A stretch of DNA of 11,644 nt from an uncultured Lachnospiraceae bacterium (GCA_910584785.1 CAJUDX010000067.1:1-11644), one strand, 5' to 3'; shown: positions 6,123 to 11,644, counted from the first letter of the stretch. Notes: generated by a model not told the origin, from the letters alone. A program made the numbers and translations.

Positions 6123-7481
6123 TTATCTGCAGTTCAAATACTTTTCAACCAGCTTACGGCCTTTAACGATTTCTTTTTCCTCATCGACTCCGGTAAGCCT
6201 TCCATTTTCCACAACAACCCTTCCATTCACTATCGTATAGTCTACGGCAGCTTTTAACCCCACTGTGCCAAGCATAGACTTTACATCCAAATCTGCCCCC
6301 ACCAGTTCCAGGCGATTTCTTCGTACCAGGAATAAATCTCCGGCTTTCCCGACCTCTAAGCTTCCAATATCCTCCCGCCCAAGTACTTTTGCACTGCCCC
6401 TGGTTGCTATTTTCAGCAAATCATAGCCGCTGGGAGCAAGCTTACTGGAATGAAGGCGGTGTAAAAGAAAAGCAACCCGAAGTTCTTCTAATAAATTAGA
6501 ACCATCATTACTTGCACTCCCATCCACAGCCAATCCAACCGGAACACCAAGTTTTAACATATCCGGGATACGGCAAATCCCTGATGACAATTTCATATTG
6601 GAAATCGGACAATGTGCTACACCGGTTCCTGTTTCAGCTAAAACCTTTAATTCTTCATCATTAAAATGAATCCCATGGGCATACCAGACATCTTTTCCCA
6701 CCCAGTCCATCTCCTCCATATAAGCCAGAGGACGTTTGCCATATTGATGAAGAACATAATTCTCTTCATCAATTGTTTCACACAAATGTGTATGCAGCCG
6801 CACGCCAAGTTCCCGGGCCAGCACTGCAGACTGGCGGTAAAGTTCTTTGCTTGCGCTAAAAGGCGAACAGGGTGCCAGGGCAACCATTTCCATAGAAAAC
6901 GGTGACGGGTCATGATATTTTTCCACGGCATTTCGGGAATCTCTTAAAATCTCATCTACCGTCTGTACTACGCCATCCGGCGGAAGACCGCCGTCTTTTT
7001 TGCTTAAATCCATACTACCTCTGGAAGCATACATCCTAACCCCAAGTGCTCTGGCTGCTGCAAACTGAGATTCCAAAAGCGTTTTGGACACACCTCCCGG
7101 AAATACATAATGATGATCAAAACAGGTCGTACAGCCGGACTTTAACAGTTCTCCCATCCCGGTCAGCGAACTCTGGTAAATAATATCGCCGTCCAGATTT
7201 TTCCAGATCTCATATAAGGTTTTCAGCCAGTCAAACAGTTCCATATTCTGTACCTGCGGAAGATTACGGCTAAACGTCTGATAAAGATGATGGTGGGTAT
7301 TAATCAGTCCCGGATATACAATATAACCGGAACCATCAATGATTTCCTCCGCCTGAGGCAATTCTGTACCAATATACGTAATTACGCCATCACAGATTAA
7401 AATATGGGTATTTTCCCATACAGAATCACGATCATCACAGGTAACAATGGCTGAAGCATTTTTAATTAGTAAACGATTCAT
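6123..7481 (-). CDS. 8-oxoguanine deaminase-like amidohydrolase (ATZ/TRZ family)
   Basis: A metal-dependent hydrolase of 452 residues. Family members with this pattern deaminate 8-oxoguanine to urate; related enzymes act on guanine, isoxanthopterin or triazines. Visible metal and active-site motifs are NTHHHLYQT (H63, H65), HTHLCE (H230, H232, E235), YAHGIHF (H269, H272), CPISNMKLSSG (291-301) and AVDGSASNDGSN (D320). The THHHLYQT stretch plus ELFDWLKTLYEIW (81-93) is what I recall of 8-oxoguanine deaminases. The ATG at 7481 is chosen because GGGAGGAAGAAG precedes it and the N-terminus then starts directly with the first beta strand; an in-frame ATG 17 codons upstream lacks these. It is the first gene after the purine riboswitch and is followed by a purine permease. 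Guanine deaminase is the main alternative. Confidence 0.85.
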   Translation of the reverse strand: MNRLLIKNASAIVTCDDRDSVWENTHILICDGVITYIGTELPQAEEIIDGSGYIVYPGLINTHHHLYQTFSRNLPQVQNMELFDWLKTLYEIWKNLDGDIIYQSSLTGMGELLKSGCTTCFDHHYVFPGGVSKTLLESQFAAARALGVRMYASRGSMDLSKKDGGLPPDGVVQTVDEILRDSRNAVEKYHDPSPFSMEMVALAPCSPFSASKELYRQSAVLARELGVRLHTHLCETIDEENYVLHQYGKRPLAYMEEMDWVGKDVWYAHGIHFNDEELKVLAETGTGVAHCPISNMKLSSGICRIPDMLKLGVPVGLAVDGSASNDGSNLLEELRVAFLLHRLHSSKLAPSGYDLLKIATRGSAKVLGREDIGSLEVGKAGDLFLVRRNRLELVGADLDVKSMLGTVGLKAAVDYTIVNGRVVVENGRLTGVDEEKEIVKGRKLVEKYLNCR

Positions 7482-7845
7482 CTTCTTCCTCCCATTCGCT
7501 CTTATCCCGCAAGCCAAATAATTTGCCAGCATCTTCTCATTATTTCAGACAAAATAAAACATCGTTTGGCAAATACATCGGCCCCTGGGTATAACATAGG
7601 TTTATGCAATTATTTCTCTATTCAGTTTTTATTCAGTATCGGGAATAAAATAATGCCTGGATGCCGCTTCTTGCTTTCCTTTTAGCAATCACTGCATCAA
7701 AAAAAGGCACCACAGCCAGATAAGCTGCACGAAAGAAATGATTTGCACCGATAACCCTATTCTATGCGCAATCCATAGGGTATGGGCAAATATGCTATCC
7801 ACCAGATTCCTTCCTCTGCCGGCAATGTTGATTGATCCGGGAAAT
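7482..7845 (-). other. Long leader between riboswitch terminator and deaminase gene; no gene recognised
   Basis: About 360 nt are transcribed between the terminator and the deaminase start. I see no convincing coding region: a 60-codon frame (7689-7871) starts inside the terminator and has no ribosome binding site. Structures seen: a bulged hairpin at 7741-7791; a U7 run at 7699-7705 behind only a 3-4 bp stem, a poor terminator candidate; and CCCAGGGGCC (7580-7589 read on the minus strand), which can pair perfectly with the terminator apex. The stretch may be a structured RNA, an inserted repeat or a decayed gene. Confidence 0.5.
7741..7791 (-). repeat. Bulged 17-bp hairpin in the deaminase leader
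   Basis: On the minus strand AUUUGC (7791-7786) pairs with GCAAAU (7746-7741), then CC with GG and AU with AU, then ACCCUAU (7781-7775) with AUAGGGU (7760-7754). This gives 17 pairs with three single-base bulges, all on the 3' side, and a 14-nt apical loop. No U-run follows, so it is not a terminator. I do not recognise it as a known RNA family. Confidence 0.6.
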
Positions 7846-7919
7846 AAAAAAACTGCTGTAATAGCCAACAAAATACCCCTGGTTATCCCAGGGGCCTGTA
7901 GTCAACTATTACGGCAGTT
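7846..7919 (-). terminator. Riboswitch expression platform: long intrinsic terminator using the P3 arm
   Basis: The strand AACUGCCGUAAUAGUUGAC (7919-7901, covering P3 and the junction base C74) pairs with GUUGGCUAUUACAGCAGUU (7869-7851), giving 18 of 19 pairs with one C-A mismatch and three G-U pairs. Seven Us follow at 7852-7846. Its apex is a nested hairpin, CCCCUGG (7894-7888) with CCAGGGG (7882-7876), followed by UAUUUU. Formation of the long stem destroys P3, J3/1 and P1 of the aptamer, so terminator and aptamer are mutually exclusive. This is the arrangement of an ON switch, as in the adenine-sensing pbuE riboswitch of B. subtilis. The nested hairpin could itself act as a weak terminator. 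Confidence 0.85.
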
Positions 7920-7956
7920 GGTAGAAACGTTCATCCAATCATGAACTTATACAAGC
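7894..7956 (-). promoter_or_regulatory. Purine riboswitch aptamer, guanine type
   Basis: P1 pairs GCUUGUA (7956-7950) with UACAGGC (7900-7894). J1/2 begins UAA after the P1 UA, P2 is GUUCAU/AUGAAC with loop GAUUGG (7946-7929), J2/3 is GUUUCUAC (7928-7921), and P3 is CAACUG/UAGUUG with loop CCGUAA (7920-7903). J3/1 is A-C-U (7902-7900). The pocket bases equivalent to U22, U47, U51 and C74 of xpt are all present; C74 indicates guanine-type (guanine, hypoxanthine or xanthine) rather than adenine recognition. The kissing pairs GG (L2) and CC (L3) remain. P2 is one pair shorter and each loop one base shorter than xpt. It starts about 10 nt after the predicted transcription start. Confidence 0.93.
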
Positions 7957-7971
7957 TGATTTCTGTGTATA

Positions 7972-8000
7972 AGTGTACAATGAACATTCACTCCTGTCAA
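7972..8000 (-). promoter_or_regulatory. Promoter of the riboswitch-deaminase-permease unit
   Basis: A perfect -35 TTGACA (7995-8000) is followed after 17 nt by TACACT (7972-7977). The predicted start near 7965 is just upstream of the aptamer P1 stem, as expected for a leader riboswitch. Confidence 0.8.
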
Positions 8001-8169
8001 GCCGTTTTTAAAAAAATGTATAAATCGCCACAATTACAGAGGATTTTTTGTGCATATTGCATTAAGCATAACTTATCCACTAAAGTCCGTTAAAATAACA
8101 AACAAGCACAAATTATCAAAACCAACCAAAACCAACCACATACAACAAAGTGGGCTTCCTTAAAATAGG
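8001..8169. other. Spacer between pgi and the purine unit
   Basis: No coding sequence is recognised. Downstream of the pgi stop (minus strand) there is a G-rich GGTTGG repeat at 8122-8137 but no clear hairpin plus T-run, so the pgi transcript end is not evident. Confidence 0.5.
8122..8137 (-). other. Potential two-tier G-quadruplex in the pgi 3' untranslated region
   Basis: The minus strand reads GGTTGGTTTTGGTTGG, four GG pairs with loops of 2, 4 and 2 bases, starting 33 nt after the pgi stop codon. It has the same layout as the thrombin-binding DNA aptamer, which folds into a two-tier quadruplex. It is also simply a GGTTGGTTTT direct repeat. Confidence 0.5.
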
Positions 8170-9753
8170 TTAAATATTCAACAGATCACTGTACTCCTTC
8201 AAAGCCCCGTCCGTTTCATGTGCCAGCACCTTCTTGGCCAGAATCTTGCCAAGCTGTACGCCTTCCTGGTCAAAGCTGTTGACATTCCATACAAAGCCCT
8301 GGAACATCACCTTATTTTCAAAATGGGCAAGCAGAGCGCCCATCGTCCTTGCATTTAACTGATCCCCGATAATAATGCTGGAAGGACGTCCGCCCTCGAA
8401 GTTCTTATTGCGGTTCTCGTCGGACTTTCCGCAGGCGAAAGCAACGATCTGTGCGGCAACATTTGCACAGAGTTTCTGCTGGCTGGTGCTGTCCTGAATC
8501 ACAACGTCCATGCCAATCTGGTTATTTCTAAAGCCGATAAACTGCAGCGGCACAATCGCGGTCCCCTGGTGAAGAAGCTGATAGAAGGAGTGCTGCCCGT
8601 TCGTTCCCGGCTCGCCGAAAATCACCGGACCAGTCTGGTAGTTCACCCGCTCGCCAAAACGGTTTACGCACTTGCCGTTCGATTCCATATCAAGCTGCTG
8701 CAAATGTGCAGGGAAGCGGCTTAATGCCTGGGAGTAGGGAAGAACCGCCGTGGACGGATAATCCAGAACATTCCGCTCATAAACGCCAATCAGCGCATCC
8801 AGCATCGCCGGATTCTTAAAGATATCTTTATTCTTTGCCAGCTTGTCTTCCTCGGCAGCCCCCTCAAGAAACTGTGCAAATACCTCCGGCCCAAACGCCA
8901 GGGACAGCACCGCACCGCCTACCGCAGAACTGGAAGAATACCGTCCGCCGATATAATCATCCATGAAAAATGCTGCCAGGTAATCGTCGCTCTTGGCAAG
9001 CGGGGAAGTTTCGCTGGTAACGGCTACCATATGGCGGGAAGCATCCAGCCCGGCATTCTTTAACGCATCCTTGACAAAGGACTCATTCGTCAGGGTTTCT
9101 AAGGTGGTCCCGGACTTGGATACCAGGATAAAGAGGGAGTGCGCCACATCAATGGACTTTAACACCGCTGCTGCATCGTCCGGGTCAACATTGCTGATAA
9201 ACTTTGCTTCCATCTTAAAGCTTCCCTGCTTCTTCGCCCAGTTCTCAAGTGCTAAGTAAATTGCCCGCGGACCCAAGTCGCTGCCGCCGATACCGATCTG
9301 GACAACTGTGGTAAACTTCTCGCCTGCCTCGTTCGTAATCTCTCCGGCATGAACCTTCCTGGCAAATGCAGCAACCTTTTCCTGAACGCCGGTATAAAAC
9401 GCACGCTTATCCACGCCGTCAGCCACAACCGCATTCCCTAACTGTCCGCGGGTAAGATGGTGGAGTACAAGACGCTTCTCACCGGTGTTAATCACTGCCC
9501 CATTATAAAGTTCTTCAAATTTTTCAACAAGCTGTGCTTCCTCGGCAAGCTTTGCCAGACCCGAAAGCACCTCATCGTCCACCTGCTTTGCCGCATAATT
9601 GTAAGCCATTCCCTCTGCCATGGGAACCGTGTACTTTTTCACACGCTCTGCGCCGTTTTCTCCAGCCATCACCTGTGCCAGCTCCACCGGCTTAATCTTT
9701 GAAAGTTCCTGGATGGAAGTAAGAGTATCCATGTTGTTCCAGTTGATCATCAT
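8170..9753 (-). CDS. pgi: Glucose-6-phosphate isomerase
   Basis: This cytosolic glycolytic enzyme interconverts glucose 6-phosphate and fructose 6-phosphate. The 527-residue protein shows the family blocks in order: IGIGGSDLGPRA (153-164), LVSKSGTTLETLTN (210-223; sugar-phosphate binding), YIGGRYSSSSAVG (267-279), MESNGK with catalytic Glu357, GPVIFGEPGTNGQHSFYQLLHQGT with His388, and NSFDQEGVQLGK with Lys503. The length is that of the longer isomerase subtype rather than the roughly 450-residue one common in Firmicutes. The start follows AAGGAGGACAAG; two adjacent ATGs make the exact first residue uncertain by one. It is monocistronic, with its own promoter. Confidence 0.97.
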   Translation of the reverse strand: MMINWNNMDTLTSIQELSKIKPVELAQVMAGENGAERVKKYTVPMAEGMAYNYAAKQVDDEVLSGLAKLAEEAQLVEKFEELYNGAVINTGEKRLVLHHLTRGQLGNAVVADGVDKRAFYTGVQEKVAAFARKVHAGEITNEAGEKFTTVVQIGIGGSDLGPRAIYLALENWAKKQGSFKMEAKFISNVDPDDAAAVLKSIDVAHSLFILVSKSGTTLETLTNESFVKDALKNAGLDASRHMVAVTSETSPLAKSDDYLAAFFMDDYIGGRYSSSSAVGGAVLSLAFGPEVFAQFLEGAAEEDKLAKNKDIFKNPAMLDALIGVYERNVLDYPSTAVLPYSQALSRFPAHLQQLDMESNGKCVNRFGERVNYQTGPVIFGEPGTNGQHSFYQLLHQGTAIVPLQFIGFRNNQIGMDVVIQDSTSQQKLCANVAAQIVAFACGKSDENRNKNFEGGRPSSIIIGDQLNARTMGALLAHFENKVMFQGFVWNVNSFDQEGVQLGKILAKKVLAHETDGALKEYSDLLNI

Positions 9754-9838
9754 CTTGTCCTCCTTGATAAAATGAGTGCTTTCGGAACCCTAATCATTTC
9801 AGGCATCCGGGCATACTCTAAATAAAATAACTGGAACA

Positions 9839-9867
9839 ATTATACTATCAATTTGCTTGTTGTTCAA
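9839..9867 (-). promoter_or_regulatory. Promoter of pgi
   Basis: The -35 TTGAAC (9862-9867) and a perfect -10 TATAAT (9839-9844) are 17 nt apart. The leader to the pgi start is about 80 nt. Confidence 0.75.
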
Positions 9868-9885
9868 GCATTTATCATGGAAAAC

Positions 9886-9914
9886 TTGACATGAATCTCA
9901 GGAAAGTTTAAAAT
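9886..9914 (+). promoter_or_regulatory. Promoter of the GNAT acetyltransferase gene
   Basis: A perfect -35 TTGACA (9886-9891) and -10 TAAAAT (9909-9914) are 17 nt apart, divergent from the pgi promoter 18 bp away. The leader is about 110 nt and contains TACAGAA (9914-9920) with its reverse complement TTCTGTA at 9948-9954 and again at 9968-9974. Confidence 0.75.
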
Positions 9915-10030
9915 ACAGAAAACCTGACATACTATTATCCTTTTTACTTCTGTAGTAACAAGCATAATTCTGTAAATTCTAATCGCTTTACTTAGATATT
10001 CAAAAATACAGTTAACAAATGAGGTGCAAC

Positions 10031-10567
10031 ATGATTCTCGAAACCAAACGCTTATTCCTGCGCGAAATAACCCAGGATGATTTCTGCTCTTTATGTAAAA
10101 TATTGCAGGATGAAGAAACAATGTATGCTTATGAAGGCGCTTTCAGTGACAGGGAAGTTCAGGAATGGCTCGAGCGTCAAATTTCCCGATATCAAAAATG
10201 GGGATTTGGCTTATGGGCTGTGATTCTAAAAGAAACTGATTCCATGATTGGCCAGTGTGGGCTGACCATGCAGCCCTGGAAGAACCAGGAAGTGCTTGAA
10301 ATCGGCTATCTTTTTGAACGCCAGCACTGGCATCATGGCTATGCTTCAGAAGCTGCCATCGCATGTAAACAATACGCATTTGAAATACTCAAGGCAAAAG
10401 AAGTCTGCTCTATTATTCGGGACACAAATACTGCATCCCAAAAGGTTGCTGTCCAAAACGGCATGATAAAAGCAGATAGCTGGGTAAAACATTACCGGGG
10501 CGTGGATATGCCACATGATCGGTATGTGGCCTTTGCAAGCAATCTCAGCAATATTTTGCCACATTAA
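10031..10567 (+). CDS. GNAT family N-acetyltransferase (RimJ/RimL-like)
   Basis: The 178-residue protein has the RimJ/RimL-type opening ETKRLFLREITQDDF (residues 3-17) and a central LEIGYLFERQHWHHGYASEAA (about 93-113), which contains the acetyl-CoA pyrophosphate loop (Q-x-x-x-H-G-Y-A). After this come VCSIIRDTNTASQKVAVQNGM (about 131-151), with the conserved NxxSxxVxxxxG pattern altered to N-T-A-S-Q-K-V-A, and a C-terminal strand region. The acetyl acceptor cannot be told. The ATG at 10031 is preferred because GAGGTG lies before it and the family N-terminus starts there; an in-frame ATG at 10019 lacks a site. It is alone on the plus strand, divergent from pgi. Confidence 0.9.
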   Translation: MILETKRLFLREITQDDFCSLCKILQDEETMYAYEGAFSDREVQEWLERQISRYQKWGFGLWAVILKETDSMIGQCGLTMQPWKNQEVLEIGYLFERQHWHHGYASEAAIACKQYAFEILKAKEVCSIIRDTNTASQKVAVQNGMIKADSWVKHYRGVDMPHDRYVAFASNLSNILPH

Positions 10568-10593
10568 CCTATCAAAAAAAATAGCCTTCTGTA

Positions 10594-10602
10594 TGGTATA
10601 CT
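10594..10602 (+). promoter_or_regulatory. Extended -10 promoter element before a short frame
   Basis: TGG followed by TATACT makes an extended -10 element; no good -35 is visible. It lies 30 nt before a 16-codon frame with a strong ribosome binding site. Confidence 0.4.
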
Positions 10603-10632
10603 TATTGTATCAATTGCAGGAGGTCACTTTTT

Positions 10633-10683
10633 ATGATGGGAAAGACCCTGCTATTTATCTCTTTTTATACTTTTTTTCAATAA
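10633..10683 (+). pseudogene. Short frame with strong RBS, probable 5' remnant of a lost gene
   Basis: The frame encodes MMGKTLLFISFYTFFQ. AGGAGG (10618-10623) and an extended -10 element precede it, giving a complete gene front end, but the frame stops after 16 codons. Its end runs into the 3' end of the oppositely oriented small membrane protein gene. The first dozen residues look like the first beta strand of a larger protein. It could be a truncated gene start left at a recombination junction, or a true hydrophobic micro-peptide. Function is not recognised. Confidence 0.35.
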
Positions 10684-10984
10684 CCATAATATAAATAGCC
10701 ATTGCTATTATACTTTCTATCATCACACTAACTGCCGATAACACTACCCATGCCGAATTCTGACCTGCTAATAGCGGTATGCCCAGAACAATAAACACAA
10801 TTCCATACAAAAGAAATAATTTTGCAACAGCGCAGTTATATTGTTTTATATTTGTAACTTCTCCCACATTTGCATTTGCCCAAAAACCCACTGGTTTTCT
10901 TGAACATAATGAAAATATTCCCACACCAATTAACATCATACCAACAAAGCACCAAATGATAAATCCTATCCATTTTCCATCCAT
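10655..10984 (-). CDS. Small three-helix membrane protein of unknown function (possibly DUF3784-like)
   Basis: The 109-residue protein has three hydrophobic segments: residues 5-27 (with GFIIWCFVGMMLIGVG), 53-73 (KLFLLYGIVFIVLGIPLL) and 77-103 (WVVLSAVSVMIESIIAM). It ends in a basic EKKYKKR tail, so the C-terminus is probably cytoplasmic. Between the first two helices is a polar stretch, VGFWANANVGEVTNIKQYNCAV, seen here as GFWAN...EVTNIKQYN, which resembles small Clostridia membrane proteins annotated as DUF3784 or SdpI-like. That resemblance is from memory and weak. The start follows AAAGGAGAG. It is 38 nt downstream of a small helix-turn-helix regulator gene in the same direction, so the two may be a regulator-membrane protein pair. 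Confidence 0.7.
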   Translation of the reverse strand: MDGKWIGFIIWCFVGMMLIGVGIFSLCSRKPVGFWANANVGEVTNIKQYNCAVAKLFLLYGIVFIVLGIPLLAGQNSAWVVLSAVSVMIESIIAMAIYIMVIEKKYKKR

Positions 10985-11022
10985 TCTTATCTCTCCTTTT
11001 GCAGCGTTATATTTATTTCTAT

Positions 11023-11310
11023 TTATTCTTTAAGAAATAAAAAATTAAACTGTTTAATTCTTTTAATGTCATCCTGAGAAAACTGCAATTTATCTAAAAT
11101 ATAATTCCTGTCGGCAATTGGCGTTTCAGATGCCAGCACTTTAATTGCTATATTCTGGTAATAAAATGTAATAGAACTCAGCATACCCAACTTATCGGAA
11201 AGCTGCTGCAATGTGATCTGCTGTGATTTTCGACAGGCATGCAACTTTGTTCCCAAATTTTTATAAAATAGATTTGACAAGTTTTCTTCTCCTCTCTGCT
11301 TTTCCTCCAT
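11023..11310 (-). CDS. Small XRE-type helix-turn-helix regulator
   Basis: The 95-residue frame has an XRE-like DNA-binding region: helix 1 NLGTKLHACRKSQ (about 18-30), helix 2 TLQQLSDKLG (33-42), and recognition helix SSITFYYQN (45-53; compare the usual S-T-I-S-x-Y-E-N). The remaining 40 residues, with ASETPIADRNYILDKLQFSQDDIKRI, do not match a ligand-binding domain I recognise, so it may be a short or truncated regulator. The ATG at 11310 has no clear ribosome binding site. A TTG at 11280 is preceded by AGAGGAG and would remove ten polar residues, so the true start is uncertain. It precedes the small membrane protein gene and is divergent from the gene starting at 11586. Confidence 0.65.
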   Translation of the reverse strand: MEEKQRGEENLSNLFYKNLGTKLHACRKSQQITLQQLSDKLGMLSSITFYYQNIAIKVLASETPIADRNYILDKLQFSQDDIKRIKQFNFLFLKE

Positions 11311-11488
11311 TTTATCACACCCATTCAGGAATTACCAGCAACCAGTAAATCATTTTCGTATAAATTGAAAATCCATTAAAATGCAAAAAAACTGCCATTT
11401 TTATTTTTAATTTTCGCTGATTCTTTGAAAAATTTCGTTAGAAGAAAAAACAAAAGTATCTTATTTACTTCCCGAAAAATTCGGCAAT

Positions 11489-11516
11489 TTGACAAAAAAG
11501 AGTTAAAATATATAAT
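11489..11516 (+). promoter_or_regulatory. Near-consensus promoter of the gene at the window end
   Basis: Perfect -35 TTGACA (11489-11494) and perfect -10 TATAAT (11511-11516) are separated by 16 nt in an A/T-rich context. The predicted start point falls in or beside the palindrome at 11522-11533. Confidence 0.85.
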
Positions 11517-11521
11517 TTTAT

Positions 11522-11533
11522 TGATTCGAATCA
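11522..11533. promoter_or_regulatory. 12-bp perfect palindrome at the transcription start (candidate operator)
   Basis: TGATTCGAATCA is its own reverse complement and lies 6 nt after the -10 box. A dimeric repressor bound here would block initiation. The neighbouring small XRE-type protein is the obvious candidate, but this is inference from position only. Confidence 0.45.
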
Positions 11534-11585
11534 CTATATTCTTTACCTGTTAATTCAAAATAATATAAATATGGAAAGGAAAAAA

Positions 11586-11644
11586 ATGAGCGAAAAAACA
11601 GTTCCTAAATTAAGAAACAACATGGGGCGATTGATAATCCTGAC
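11586..11644 (+). CDS. Start of an unidentified gene, cut by the window end
   Basis: The frame opens with MSEKTVPKLRNNMGRLIIL after GGAAAGGA at good spacing and a strong promoter. Only 19 codons plus two bases are visible. A short basic N-terminus followed by a hydrophobic run suggests a membrane or secreted protein, for example a sensor or transporter. That cannot be confirmed here. Confidence 0.6.
   Translation, partial: MSEKTVPKLRNNMGRLIIL

Larger units (their letters stand above)
11311..11585. other. AT-rich divergent intergenic region
   Basis: This is the control region between the small regulator (minus) and the partial gene (plus). Seen in it: a strong plus promoter (11489-11516), an inverted repeat CCGAA-AAA-TTCGG (11472-11484) upstream of its -35, a related GAAAAATTTC at about 11427-11436, and a palindrome at 11522-11533. 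A minus-strand promoter for the regulator is only weakly suggested by TTGCAT (11381-11386) and TATACG (11357-11362). No gene is seen. Confidence 0.55.

Noticed and set aside
7699..7724. Second intrinsic terminator at the U7 run in the leader
   Set aside because: Only 3-4 bp stems (GGC/GCC or CAGC/GCUG) can form before the U-run, too weak to call.
7689..7871. 60-codon minus-strand frame in the riboswitch leader
   Set aside because: It starts inside the terminator, has no ribosome binding site, and its hydrophobic sequence matches nothing I know; RNA structure explains this stretch better.
7972..8000. Reading the C74 aptamer as an adenine or xanthine-only sensor
   Set aside because: The base at the specificity position (7901) is C, not U, and the other pocket bases are the guanine type; xanthine preference cannot be asserted from sequence.
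9864..10121. 85-codon minus-strand frame between pgi and the GNAT gene
   Set aside because: It overlaps the divergent promoters and the GNAT start, with no ribosome binding site or recognisable domain.

Overview
The window looks like chromosomal DNA of a low-GC Gram-positive anaerobe, most likely a Lachnospiraceae-type Clostridium relative. The reasons are the anaerobic (cobalt-early) cobalamin genes cbiD, cbiL, cbiF and cbiH, strong GGAGG ribosome binding sites at almost every gene, sigma-A type promoters with 16-17 nt spacers, and protein sequences that resemble that family from memory. No database search was possible.

Layout. (1) Positions 1-3995, minus strand: a corrinoid-ring methylation operon. 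A promoter at 3967-3995 reads through a small gene that looks like a carboxymuconolactone decarboxylase (CMD) protein stripped of both catalytic cores, then cbiD, cbiL, cbiF and cbiH. Unusual details are a 42-bp tandem repeat forming an extra C-terminal tail on CbiF and a 13-bp-arm hairpin overlapping the cbiH stop codon. (2) 4087-4692, minus: a NimA/PPOX-like flavin-binding protein with its own promoter. (3) 4717-8000, minus: a purine unit with a TTGACA promoter, a purine riboswitch aptamer, a long terminator, a leader of about 360 nt, an 8-oxoguanine deaminase-like amidohydrolase and an NCS2 purine permease. (4) 8170-9867, minus: glucose-6-phosphate isomerase with its promoter. (5) 9886-11644: an AT-richer accessory stretch with a GNAT acetyltransferase (plus), a small membrane protein and a small helix-turn-helix regulator (minus), and the first 19 codons of a divergent gene (plus) behind a near-consensus promoter.

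The most interesting system is the purine unit. The aptamer keeps the guanine-type pocket (equivalents of U22, U47, U51 and C74), but its P2 stem and both kissing loops are shorter than in the B. subtilis xpt prototype. The whole P3 arm can instead pair with a strand directly in front of seven Us, giving a long terminator that excludes the aptamer. This predicts a switch turned ON by ligand, placed before a purine-deaminating enzyme and a permease: inducible uptake and breakdown of purine bases, possibly oxidised ones. The leader after the terminator holds more unexplained structure.
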